NCBI GenBank assembly: GCA_002402585.1 | Contig: DHGC01000073.1 | Location: forward strand, 1-39,475 | DNA: 39,475 nucleotides | Direction of reading: 5' to 3' | From: Erysipelotrichaceae bacterium UBA4808 | GTDB lineage: Bacteria > Bacillota_I > Bacilli_A > Erysipelotrichales > Erysipelotrichaceae | Shown here: in pieces, positions 31,711 to 39,475 of the stretch | Layout: each line of letters begins with the position of its first letter | How positions within the stretch are numbered: position 1 is the first letter of the stretch | Position numbers and translations under genes: made by a program | The notes under the pieces: model-generated | What the model saw: the letters and a program-made list of their open reading frames with translations, nothing else | Told to the model about the DNA's origin: nothing | Database searches by the model: none

Positions 31711-33590
31711 GTCCGGTTCATTAAAGTTTGTTGGTATAGTCTACGAATTGCCGAATCAGCTTGTTTTATTGTCAATATATTATTATCAGGACTTAATATG
31801 ATAATACTTATCTCATCAATTGGACTTCCGTTCATTAGTATCTCATTCTCAAGAACGAAGTGGTACACCGTATGATTAAGCTCCTTACCACTGTATATAC
31901 AAAACATTTGAGATAAATGATGGCTAACAATCTGCGATCCAAGTAATCCTTCTGAAACTTGTTGGAAGAGATTCGTATTCTCTAATCCAGCAAGAACTAA
32001 GTACTTTACTATTTCTTGAATAAGATTGCTTTCACTTGCCTGAATGACACGTTTTTCTATGCGACTTAGCTTTGGCAAGATCAACTCATCGACTCTGAGT
32101 TTCATAATTAATTTTTCCCATAACTCTGAACTGTTTCGATTCAAATCAAAGTAATCAAAATCTAACATGACGATAGGGCATTCTTGTCTGCTCAGTTGCG
32201 TCGTGCCAGAAGTAATAATACCATCGTACTTTTTTAAATCAATTGTGTCTAAATCATAGGATGAAAGATAATCAATCTCTATGTTATAACGTGTCAATGA
32301 ATTACGATAAGCAACAGATTTATTCGAGAATCTACTTATTTTATTAACATAAGCAATGCGCATATCTGAATAGTTATTTGGAATAATAAATATTGCATTA
32401 AATAGAACAATAGATAACTCTAGATATTGATAGGGATCCAGAATACCATCAGGATAAAAAACGTGTAAAATTTCATTGGCAAAACTTCGCGATGCAGGTA
32501 TTTGAAGAACTATATCTTTGTATCTTGAAGGAATACTTTTCTCAATGATGTTATATTTTTTTCGAAAATATGATTTCAATGTAAAAATTTCGATGGCTTT
32601 TAAGACCGATGGATAGTCCCCTAAATCAAGATTATATTGCGATAGTATTGAAGAACGAACTTTTTCAATTTGGCTCGATACGAAATTTATATACTTTGGT
32701 TGTGTTGTAGGCAGCTCTTTTGTAATATCGTCCAAATGTAAGAGTAAAAGCAAACAAATGTAATTAATTTCTGCTTCATCGGTAATGTCAAATTTGCCAG
32801 CAATTTTTTGAGACAGATAATATAGTTTTTCAAAGGCGAATTTTTCAGCAAATTCGAAATTTAGTTTATTTCCAGAATTAGACTTAACCAACATAATATT
32901 GATTAGAACAAACTGAAACCCACGATCAGTGATCTGAATGTCGGAGTCTTTCAATATTTGTATGAATTTTCTACGTGAAACGATTAAATCATTTTTAGTA
33001 AAGTTATATTGATTATAAGCATTCTCTGGAAATATTGAATTTTTATCCTGGAAATTGTAAATATCACAGAAATCGAGTAAGCAGGAACGTATTCGTAATG
33101 AATCCCCGACTAACTGCATACCATAGTAAGGAACAGCATTTATATCTATTCCATAAGTTTCAAGTACATTTCTGGAGAGCTTTAAATCGTTAGTCAATGT
33201 CGCATTGCTTATATGCAGTTCATCAAGAAGATCTTCCGATTTCAAAAATTTTCTTTCTACCAAAAGTTTCCTTAAAACAAAAGAAACTCTTGGTTGAGAG
33301 CCGAGTTCACGTAAAATTGAATTATCCAGGTATTCAATACATTGGTTTCTAAGTTGTTCGATCGCTTGATTATCTTTTAATGAACATTCGATGAAATATC
33401 CTTTTTTTCGATGAAGATTAATATTTACGCCTTGTTCATTCTTCTCAAACTCATAGTTGATTAAGCTAATATCCGATTGCAAAGTACGAGATGAAATCAT
33501 AAAATGATTTACGATTTCATCACTTTGCAAATATTCGTACTTTAATAATCGGTGAATCAATTCAACTTGCCTTATATTTAGAAATAACAT
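31707..33590 (-). CDS. PRD-containing (MtlR/BglG-like) PTS operon regulator
   Basis: About 627 aa. Two N-terminal winged helices (HTH_11/Mga type; LIHRLLKYEYLQSDEIVNHF and SEDLLDELHISNATLTNDL), two PRD-like helical regions (about 200-420; one has ICLLLLLHLDD), a IIB-like segment (about 420-510; YDGIITSGTTQLSRQECPIV) and a C-terminal IIA-like domain (about 535-627; HTVYHFVLENEIL with a candidate phospho-His). Such proteins sense PTS state by phosphorylation. The start at 33590 has GAGG 5 bases upstream; the GTG at 33629 is an alternative. It follows the phosphatase gene and is coupled to the membrane protein. It likely activates this PTS operon. Confidence 0.85.
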   Translation of the reverse strand: MLFLNIRQVELIHRLLKYEYLQSDEIVNHFMISSRTLQSDISLINYEFEKNEQGVNINLHRKKGYFIECSLKDNQAIEQLRNQCIEYLDNSILRELGSQPRVSFVLRKLLVERKFLKSEDLLDELHISNATLTNDLKLSRNVLETYGIDINAVPYYGMQLVGDSLRIRSCLLDFCDIYNFQDKNSIFPENAYNQYNFTKNDLIVSRRKFIQILKDSDIQITDRGFQFVLINIMLVKSNSGNKLNFEFAEKFAFEKLYYLSQKIAGKFDITDEAEINYICLLLLLHLDDITKELPTTQPKYINFVSSQIEKVRSSILSQYNLDLGDYPSVLKAIEIFTLKSYFRKKYNIIEKSIPSRYKDIVLQIPASRSFANEILHVFYPDGILDPYQYLELSIVLFNAIFIIPNNYSDMRIAYVNKISRFSNKSVAYRNSLTRYNIEIDYLSSYDLDTIDLKKYDGIITSGTTQLSRQECPIVMLDFDYFDLNRNSSELWEKLIMKLRVDELILPKLSRIEKRVIQASESNLIQEIVKYLVLAGLENTNLFQQVSEGLLGSQIVSHHLSQMFCIYSGKELNHTVYHFVLENEILMNGSPIDEISIIILSPDNNILTIKQADSAIRRLYQQTLMNRT

Positions 33591-33631
33591 CATTTCCTCA
33601 CTATTCGTATTGTTAGTTAAATTATACACCC

Positions 33632-34678
33632 TTACTCCAAATACATGGTCTGTAATTGCTGTATTTCCTCATCCTTGATACCCAATCCAAATCGTGCATA
33701 AGCTCCTATGGATCCATATTCCTTCACTATTTCATCAAGTGCCGCTTGAATGAACACTTCCTGCGTATCAAAAATTGAATACATAAAACGAGCAACTTCC
33801 TCATCATTCGACATTTCTAAAAACCTTTGATAATAGGCTTGATTTTTCTTTTCACGAGCCTTCTTGGTCAACATGTAATCATATTTAATGTATTCTGCAT
33901 CGACACCTAATAGGCCAAGAATAAGCAGCGCTGCAAAGCCTGTACGATCTTTCCCTCCCTTACAATGAATGAAGCTTGGTGAATTATCTTCTGATGCGAC
34001 TATATGCAGCATTTGAGCAAAAGCATTACGGCTTGTCTTGTTGTGTACAAATTGGATTTGTTGGTCAATCATCGCGTTGATTGCGGCGTTTTTATCCTTT
34101 TTGAGTAGTTCTTTAGCCTTATCTAGAAAACTCTCATTTTTCATATCCTTTTCATTGTTCTGAAGTGATCCTGCAAAGATTGCGACAATACCTGCAGGTG
34201 AGAAAACATATTGCTTAGTATCCTTATTTACACCTAGATTAGGGTATTCGATGATTTCATTATCTCCTCTCAGGTCAATGATTGATCTGAGATTGATACG
34301 ATTTAGGTATGATTGCCCTTCTGGCTTTAAATTATTGAGATGGTCCCCCCGATAGAGTAAGTTCCATTTAACATGTTTACCATCTATGGTTGGATATCCC
34401 CCCATATCTCTAAAATTGTACATGCCATGAATCGGCAAGATACGATGTCCAAAATTCAAATTCTCTCCATCATCAAAAACGATTTTCAACAATAGTGGGC
34501 TTTTACGATCAAAGGAACAGTTAAATACTGCGTTACCTTCTCTACCTTCAAACAACCAAACCAATTCATTTGAGCATACTTGGTAAACATTATAGTGGAT
34601 ATCTTCCGCCCTCTTTTTTACAAAAAGCTGATGCTTGTCTTCTTCTAGGTAAAAACATTCTACAAACGTCTGACTCAT
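33632..34678 (-). CDS. Tyrosine/dual-specificity-type protein phosphatase of the PTS operon
   Basis: 348 aa of the Y_phosphatase3 type. The active-site loop is HCKGGKDRTG, with nucleophile C239 and R245; FRDMGGYPTIDGK (89-101) and YRGDHLNNL are also characteristic of the family. About 80 N-terminal residues form an extra beta-rich domain that I cannot assign. It overlaps the PTS IIB stop by ATGA and so is made together with the transporter. Members act on phosphotyrosine, phosphoinositides or other phosphoesters; here a sugar phosphate or phosphorylated PTS protein is conceivable. Confidence 0.88.
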   Translation of the reverse strand: MSQTFVECFYLEEDKHQLFVKKRAEDIHYNVYQVCSNELVWLFEGREGNAVFNCSFDRKSPLLLKIVFDDGENLNFGHRILPIHGMYNFRDMGGYPTIDGKHVKWNLLYRGDHLNNLKPEGQSYLNRINLRSIIDLRGDNEIIEYPNLGVNKDTKQYVFSPAGIVAIFAGSLQNNEKDMKNESFLDKAKELLKKDKNAAINAMIDQQIQFVHNKTSRNAFAQMLHIVASEDNSPSFIHCKGGKDRTGFAALLILGLLGVDAEYIKYDYMLTKKAREKKNQAYYQRFLEMSNDEEVARFMYSIFDTQEVFIQAALDEIVKEYGSIGAYARFGLGIKDEEIQQLQTMYLE

Positions 34679-35163
34679 TTTCCCACCTTAGCCTTCTCAA
34701 TCATCTCTAACAAAGGTGTCGGTGCATGAAATGCTGCTATCTGATACTCGACTTTTATCCCTTTATTAATGAGCATTTGTAATGCATCTTCTTCATCCTT
34801 GGTGAAGCACAAGTCATGGTGATAACTGTGTCTACCTTCTTTGCTACGCATGCCCCCATAATTGATATAAGGCATATCGACTCCTCCTTCTACCAAACGG
34901 AGTGCATCGACTGTATTTTCCATCAAGAGAAATGTAGATTTCCGGATGGGATTCTCACGATATATTTTTATGAATTGATCCACTGAGAATACATGTAAGA
35001 CAACATCAGGAACCGCCATTTTCAAAACTTGAATCTGAACCGGATTTCCTGCAGCTTTGTCGCTGATGCATATGATTTGCTCTGCATTGACATGTCTTAG
35101 CCATGATGTCGCAACTTGTCCATGAATGAGACGATCATCAATACGTATCCACTTGATTGCCAT
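34675..35163 (-). CDS. PTS mannose/fructose/sorbose family IIB component
   Basis: 162-aa cytoplasmic phosphocarrier. The start MAIKWIRIDDRLIHGQV carries phospho-acceptor H14. GGMRSKEGRH and the end segment AFHAPTPLLEMI fit the IIB-Man family. AGGAGA precedes the ATG, which lies within the 3' end of the IIA gene (26-bp overlap). It takes phosphate from IIA and gives it to the sugar during transport by IIC/IID. The sugar cannot be read from sequence. Confidence 0.94.
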   Translation of the reverse strand: MAIKWIRIDDRLIHGQVATSWLRHVNAEQIICISDKAAGNPVQIQVLKMAVPDVVLHVFSVDQFIKIYRENPIRKSTFLLMENTVDALRLVEGGVDMPYINYGGMRSKEGRHSYHHDLCFTKDEEDALQMLINKGIKVEYQIAAFHAPTPLLEMIEKAKVGK

Positions 35164-35575
35164 TGTTTATCTCCTTAATGCGCTTTGTAATATTGATTAG
35201 TGAACTACCGTGTACCGACTCAATTAATTGCGACAACTCGTTTAAATCCAGATGCCTTTGAAACATTATCTCAAGTAAGATTGGAAGATTAAACCCAGAA
35301 TAGACGAGGATGTTTTCGTTCTCCAGCGCCAAATGTGTCGCAATCTTAGAGGGGGTTCCCCCATAAATATCCGTTAAGATGAGAACCCCATTGTCATGAT
35401 TAAGATTGTTATAGATGTTTCGCAATTCATTGAGACAGGTATCATAGTCCTTTTCGGCACTCACTGAAACAACATGGGTATCTTCTTGAGGATAGCCAAT
35501 GATCATTTCTACACTCTTAAGTGCTTCCTGGGCAAAGTAACCATGACTTGCCAAAATGATGGAGGTGTTTGACAT
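35138..35575 (-). CDS. PTS mannose-family IIA component
   Basis: 145-aa IIA-Man domain as a separate protein. The phospho-acceptor is H11 in ILASHGYFA, and VLILTDIYGGTPSKIA is the typical second motif. It receives phosphate from HPr. The start overlaps the IID stop by one base (TAATG) and has a GGAGG site inside the IID end region. It overlaps the IIB gene downstream. Confidence 0.94.
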   Translation of the reverse strand: MSNTSIILASHGYFAQEALKSVEMIIGYPQEDTHVVSVSAEKDYDTCLNELRNIYNNLNHDNGVLILTDIYGGTPSKIATHLALENENILVYSGFNLPILLEIMFQRHLDLNELSQLIESVHGSSLINITKRIKEINNGNQVDTY

Positions 35576-36411
35576 TATTTAATAACTCCAAGCAAGAATA
35601 AGATAGTACCTAATACAAGTAGACCAAGAATCAAGAAAATTAGATATTTACGAGGTAATTTCTTGTTCACTTGATACAAGCCTACCGTAATAAGCAGTGG
35701 AAGTAATTTCGGCATGGCACCATCAAGTAGTTGTTGAACGTTGACAATTGTCTCATTTACTACCAATTCTGTACCAATCGTAATACGCACTGACGAACTA
35801 ATCAAAGCACCCAATACCACAACCCCTACCATCGTTGATAGATTGATGATGTTCTTCATAACTTTAGCTTGTTCACCAGAAGTAATGAATTCCATACCTT
35901 TTTCGTATCCTAAGATGATTCCATAGTATTTGATTGCGATATTGATCGCATTGTAAATTACAAACATCAAGACAGGCCCTAGTGCATTCCCATTAAGTGC
36001 ATACGCTGCGCCGATACTACCCGCGATTGCTTGAATCGTCAACTTGAATACGGAGTCTCCGATTCCTGCAAGTGGTCCCATCATCCCTGCTTTAACAGCA
36101 ACGACGCCTTCTTTTTGTTCTACTGATGTTGTTTCTTCGATTGCAGCGGTGATTCCAAGAATCATCCCTGTAGCGGTATTCTGGGATAAAAAGTATTCAA
36201 GATGACGTTGCATTGCTGCAACTCTCACTTCTTTAGGTTCATTCTTATAGAGCTTTTTTAAAACGGGTGTTAGTGCAGTAGCGAAAGAAATCGCTTGAGC
36301 CGTCGTACTATTAATTGCTAATCCCAATCCAAAGATTTGTAAACGCCAATATACTTTATTTAAATCTTTGCGAGTGATTTTCTCACCGTTCATACGATTG
36401 ATTTCGCTCAT
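35575..36411 (-). CDS. PTS mannose-family IID component
   Basis: 278-aa membrane protein. Family segments: TRKDLNKVYWRLQIFGLGLAIN, AMQRHLEYFLSQNTATGMILGITAAIEE, VKAGMMGPLAGIGDSVFK and a C-terminal membrane helix (KYLIFLILGLLVLGTILFLLGVI). With IIC it forms the sugar-translocating unit. The ATG overlaps the IIC stop as ATGA. Confidence 0.94.
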   Translation of the reverse strand: MSEINRMNGEKITRKDLNKVYWRLQIFGLGLAINSTTAQAISFATALTPVLKKLYKNEPKEVRVAAMQRHLEYFLSQNTATGMILGITAAIEETTSVEQKEGVVAVKAGMMGPLAGIGDSVFKLTIQAIAGSIGAAYALNGNALGPVLMFVIYNAINIAIKYYGIILGYEKGMEFITSGEQAKVMKNIINLSTMVGVVVLGALISSSVRITIGTELVVNETIVNVQQLLDGAMPKLLPLLITVGLYQVNKKLPRKYLIFLILGLLVLGTILFLLGVIK

Positions 36412-37208
36412 AGATCATAACCTCCTTCTTTAACCCCATTATTTGTATTTTGAGACTGTGTATTCTGGAAATCGATCACATTCATGATCCATGTGTAGAA
36501 TGTTGCGAATGCTAAGGAAATAAGCGTCACGCCTAAGATATCCATATTCAAGTATGCATTTAACACGAATCCAAAGATCAAGAAGCCCCACATGCCCTTT
36601 TTCATGATGATGGTCATCAAGATTGAAAGACCTACAGCTGGTAGAATTCCAGAAGCTTTTGCTAAACCTGCTAAGATTGGTGCTGGAATGCTCGCCATTA
36701 CTTGTTCCACAGCCGATCCTCCAAAATAGATGATTAAGAATGTAGGAACGAAACGAATTAAGAACTGTAAAATTGCACTCGCAATGTTGATCTTCAATAT
36801 GCTGTCAAAATTACCCGTTAGTGCCAATTTATCAGCCCATGGCGCAAAGAATTGACGTACAAACATGAAGATCAAGTTGAATTGTTGAACAAGAATTGCT
36901 ACGGCTGTCGCTGTCGCAACCCCGGCTGCAATTCCTTCTGCGGATGTTTGACCCGTTGTAATCGCAAAGGTTACCCCAACGATTGTTCCAACAATCATAT
37001 CTGGGGTTTGGTACCCAGCCATGTTCCCAAGACCCATCCACATCAATTCGAGTGTTGCGGATACAATAAGCGCTGTTGTTAAGTCACCTAGAATTAAACC
37101 AACAAGTGGTCCAACTAATAAAGGTCTTCTTAACATTTGTGGGCCTTGATCATCATATGAACAATAACCAGCCCATAATGCAATCAATAATGACTGAAAT
37201 AGAGACAT
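36408..37208 (-). CDS. PTS mannose-family IIC component
   Basis: 266-aa membrane channel subunit. The N-terminal region has GYCSYDDQGPQMLRRPLLVGPLVGLILGD, as in IIC-Man/Sor proteins, followed by LMWMGLGNMAGYQTPDMIVG and several hydrophobic helices. It is the first gene of a seven-gene operon (IIC-IID-IIA-IIB-phosphatase-regulator-membrane protein). A strong AAAGGAGG site precedes the ATG, and the promoter with an upstream cre box is clear. Confidence 0.94.
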   Translation of the reverse strand: MSLFQSLLIALWAGYCSYDDQGPQMLRRPLLVGPLVGLILGDLTTALIVSATLELMWMGLGNMAGYQTPDMIVGTIVGVTFAITTGQTSAEGIAAGVATATAVAILVQQFNLIFMFVRQFFAPWADKLALTGNFDSILKINIASAILQFLIRFVPTFLIIYFGGSAVEQVMASIPAPILAGLAKASGILPAVGLSILMTIIMKKGMWGFLIFGFVLNAYLNMDILGVTLISLAFATFYTWIMNVIDFQNTQSQNTNNGVKEGGYDL

Positions 37209-37232
37209 ATACTTTCCTCCTTTATTAACACT

Positions 37233-37261
37233 ATCTTAATCATTTAAAACATCGATATCAA
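37233..37261 (-). promoter_or_regulatory. Promoter of the PTS operon
   Basis: On the - strand: -35 TTGATA (37256-37261), 17-bp spacer, -10 TAAGAT (37233-37238). The predicted start is near 37226, 18 bp before the ATG. Confidence 0.6.
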
Positions 37262-37276
37262 AATATAAAAATGCAA

Positions 37277-37291
37277 ATGTAAGCGCAATCA
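37277..37291. promoter_or_regulatory. cre (CcpA) site upstream of the PTS operon
   Basis: ATGTAAGCGCAATCA matches the cre consensus WTGNAANCGNWNNCW at every position. It is centred about 58 bp upstream of the predicted start, outside the core promoter. Confidence 0.65.
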
Positions 37292-37572
37292 TTTAGTATT
37301 AAATTATTTCAATGAATGGAGAAAAATACTATTGTCTTATGTACACAGTGCTTAAGTTATCTACCCTAAGCGCTTTCACCATTTGTTTATCTTAACTATT
37401 CATTTCTAATATTGAGCAAACTTAACCACTACATTTCATTCACTTTTAAGAATCTGTATCCTTACAACCAATACTGCAAAAATCAAGATATCAAGAGATT
37501 TTGTTAGCTTTGATTTTACTAATTTGCAATACGGTCTTTATATAAAAGTGTTACACTTGGGCATTTCAACCA

Positions 37573-37599
37573 ACTAAAAAGCCTTTTTTATAAGGCTTT
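37573..37599 (-). terminator. Terminator-like hairpin in the gene-free stretch
   Basis: Stem AAAGCCTT/AAGGCTTT (37578-37585 with 37592-37599), then TTTTTAG on the - strand. The nearest - strand gene upstream (esterase) ends about 540 bp away. Confidence 0.6.
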
Positions 37600-38141
37600 G
37601 TGTGTAAATGGCGCTGACTACAGAAGCCGATTAATAGCGTATTATTTATCTCATAATTGCTTAGAACGTACTTTTTATAAACATTTATGGTAATTTGTAA
37701 CGACTTTTCTCGATAAATGATAATAGTTTAAGTTGAGCTCATTACACCCACTTATGCCATTATTTTATATTTTACTAACTCGCTTACATCTAAAACAAAA
37801 GTAAGAAGTGCTTCACACATATGCCAAATAGAATCACTAACCAGAGCATCTATGTACGTGCTTTCCATGCTTATATTTAGTTTTGTCCAACATAAACTCC
37901 ATCAATACATCATTAACCCTGCCTAGAAATTTAGAGAAAAATAATTTCTCCTATAAACGTAATTTTGAACCCTCGTGCACCACTGTAGAAGTAAGTAATG
38001 TTGCTACCCATTAGTATCATCACAAGATTCCTTGCTAAATCACAACTATATGCTAATTTCCCTCTAATCTGATTTTTCTGAATATCCTGTTTCTTTTGTT
38101 TGCATGCAGTGCTTCATTTTATTACTAGCATCTTTCCCATT

Positions 38142-39269
38142 CTATAAAACTTCATTCATATAAGCTGCTATTTCTTTGATACAATCCTCAGCTTGTGGTG
38201 CAACACCAATTTGATCTGCAAAGCCATGCCCCATACCACGATAAATAATCGTTTTCAACCGCACTCCAGCTTTTAACGCTTGTTGCGCATAAGCAAAATC
38301 TTCAAAAGCTAAGAAATCATGTTCTCCAAAAATCAACAATGTTGTTGGTAAATCATGCATATTATCAAGTAGTGGTGATACATAAATATGATCTGAATTG
38401 ATAAACCCCTGCAAGTATACATTCTCAAGAAAGTTTCCTTTACGATCATCTCCATTCACCAATCCACTCATCATACTTAATGATGCATTCAACACCTTGG
38501 CATGTTTTTTACTTCTTTGATATTGCGCAATGTTCACACCATGATAAAATTCTGTTTCCTTCCCAGAAATATTTACTACTGGATAAATTAGTACTTGTAA
38601 TTTGACCATTCCTGTTTTATCATCACGATCACGCAAAGTAACTGCAGCTGCAAGATTTCCTCCGGCACTGTCACCAGAAACTACAAGCTTTGTATTATCA
38701 CCATTAAATTTATTCGCATTTTCATAAGCCCATTTTGTAGCAAAATAGCAATCATCAAATGGTGCTGGATAATGGTTCTCAGGACAGAGTCGATAATCAA
38801 CATTAAAAGCAACACAATCAATATTTTGAACCAATAACTTGCACATTTGCTCAACAATATCCGGACCTCCACCAAAGAATCCGCCACCATGATAATAAAT
38901 AAACATCGGAATATTTTTACCTGAATTCTCACGAGTATAGACGCGAACAGGTACTTGGTGTTTATCTGTGCTTGGCACCTCAAAATGCTGTACTTTTATT
39001 CCTTCATCTGCAATATAAGTTCCCTTATAATCGTTAAACATTTTCCGCAATGGTAAAACTTGCTCCAAAAGCGTTTGATCTTTCTTTTTCGGCATGAATC
39101 TCATAAACAAAGATGCCATTTTCATAGACTTATATACCCTTGGATCCATATCTCCTGGTTCTCCGCCTTCAGGAATCGGTTTCACTAAAATAGGTACATC
39201 ATTATAAACGATTACTTCTTCATTAGTTTTCATCTTTTGTAAAAGTGAAAGATCATATTTTCTTTTCAT
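38142..39269 (-). CDS. Alpha/beta hydrolase, HSL-type esterase/lipase
   Basis: 375 aa. The oxyanion-hole motif is YYHGGGFFGGG, the nucleophile elbow is VSGDSAGGN with the catalytic Ser, and the Asp (GEHDFLAFED) and His (GMGHGFADQ) complete the triad. This is the hormone-sensitive-lipase family (Est/Aes-like), which hydrolyses short acyl esters. About 100 N-terminal residues form the cap region. No signal peptide, so it is cytoplasmic. An AGAGGG site stands 8 bases before the ATG. Base use looks AT-richer than in the first half of the window. It may be cotranscribed with whatever lies beyond the right edge. Confidence 0.93.
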   Translation of the reverse strand: MKRKYDLSLLQKMKTNEEVIVYNDVPILVKPIPEGGEPGDMDPRVYKSMKMASLFMRFMPKKKDQTLLEQVLPLRKMFNDYKGTYIADEGIKVQHFEVPSTDKHQVPVRVYTRENSGKNIPMFIYYHGGGFFGGGPDIVEQMCKLLVQNIDCVAFNVDYRLCPENHYPAPFDDCYFATKWAYENANKFNGDNTKLVVSGDSAGGNLAAAVTLRDRDDKTGMVKLQVLIYPVVNISGKETEFYHGVNIAQYQRSKKHAKVLNASLSMMSGLVNGDDRKGNFLENVYLQGFINSDHIYVSPLLDNMHDLPTTLLIFGEHDFLAFEDFAYAQQALKAGVRLKTIIYRGMGHGFADQIGVAPQAEDCIKEIAAYMNEVL

Positions 39270-39288
39270 GTTAAACCCTCTATTTTAA

Positions 39289-39420
39289 TTATTGATAATT
39301 TTTTCTCTTTCTAGAAATGGAAAGAAAAGTAAAAATCATTTCGATGACAATAGCTATCACAAATAGGCCAAGTATATATTCGATAGTTAGTTTCCCACCC
39401 CTTTTGAACTTCTGATTATG
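39289..39420 (-). other. Reading frame for a short membrane segment without a start codon
   Basis: Upstream of the esterase gene a - strand frame encodes one hydrophobic helix (EYILGLFVIAIVIEMIFTFL) with a basic tail (SRKRKNYQ) and a stop at 39289. AGGGGTGGG stands in front of it, but no ATG, GTG or TTG follows at a suitable distance, and the frame is closed by a stop near 39440. It could be a small gene with a non-standard start, a remnant, or chance. Confidence 0.3.
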
Positions 39421-39475
39421 CAGAAGGTAATTTTGCTAACCTTTAAGCTTAAGTTATGAACTACACAGAAAATTA

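Larger units (their letters stand above)
37209..38141. other. 933-bp AT-rich stretch without a convincing gene
   Basis: It holds the PTS promoter and cre site near its left end, a weaker cre-like box (37365-37378), a 13-bp palindrome AAGTGT-T-ACACTT (37546-37558) and a - strand terminator hairpin (37573-37599). Short broken reading frames on the - strand around 37752-37930 have poor start signals and may be remnants of a decayed gene. I see no tRNA or other structured RNA I can name. Confidence 0.5.

Noticed and set aside
37365..37378. Second cre-like box upstream of the PTS operon
   Set aside because: It lacks the leading TG of the consensus and lies far from any promoter, so it is weak.
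37546..37558. 13-bp palindrome AAGTGT-T-ACACTT as an operator
   Set aside because: No gene or convincing promoter is close enough to assign it.
37752..37868. 38-codon ORF on - in the gene-free stretch
   Set aside because: No ribosome binding site, no recognised domain and AT-driven composition. It is mentioned only as a possible remnant.
1..39475. CRISPR arrays, tRNA, rRNA, insertion sequences, phage genes or attachment repeats
   Set aside because: I looked for spaced direct repeats, clover-leaf ends, transposase motifs and flanking repeats and found none that I could support.

Overview
The window looks like chromosomal DNA of a low-to-medium GC Gram-positive bacterium (Bacillota). Evidence: strong GGAGG-type ribosome binding sites, U-tailed hairpin terminators, near-consensus sigma-A promoters, CcpA-type cre boxes, lipoproteins with LSxC lipoboxes, a mannose-family PTS and a FeoB with its small Cys-rich partner. 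An Erysipelotrichia-like host is possible, but nothing here proves it. TGG serves as Trp and TGA as stop. I see no rRNA, tRNA, CRISPR array or insertion sequence.

Region 1 (1-4580): the 3' part of glmS on +, then on - an iron-uptake operon read right to left: DtxR-type regulator, feoA, feoB, Cys-rich membrane peptide. The regulator carries Met/Cys ligand residues like iron-sensing DtxR/IdeR. An inverted repeat sits at its transcription start and a shorter one lies before feoB.

Region 2 (4580-12340): a potassium and phosphate block on -. It holds a Na/Pi cotransporter, a shortened KdpD-like kinase plus KdpE-like regulator, a small TPR-like protein, two TrkA/RCK proteins, a 30-residue membrane peptide overlapping both neighbours by ATGA, TrkH, and a membrane-anchored OB-fold-like protein. 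The KdpDE pair appears tied to Trk; no Kdp pump genes are present here.

Region 3 (12340-19800): mostly single housekeeping or accessory genes: M20 amidohydrolase, YhhN membrane protein, circularly permuted papain-like enzyme, bacterial release-factor-like protein (baeRF), two convergent AraC/GyrI-like regulators, DUF2804 protein and YkvA-like protein.

Region 4 (19800-26930): a glycerate module (glycerate kinase, GntP permease, CdaR regulator) preceded by a 29-residue ORF and a DUF4143 ATPase, then a nucleoside hydrolase divergent from a YeiL-like Crp/Fnr regulator.

Region 5 (26930-39475) reads as AT-richer and more accessory. On + are a Cys-rich lipoprotein, a nucleoside-sugar-type epimerase/reductase and a GH3 beta-glucosidase lipoprotein. 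On - is a mannose-family PTS operon (IIC-IID-IIA-IIB) that continues into a tyrosine-type phosphatase, a PRD-type regulator and a membrane protein that looks like an inactivated M28 peptidase. A 933-bp gene-free stretch and an HSL-type esterase close the window. The gntP and PTS promoters both carry a cre site centred about 58 bp upstream of the predicted start.
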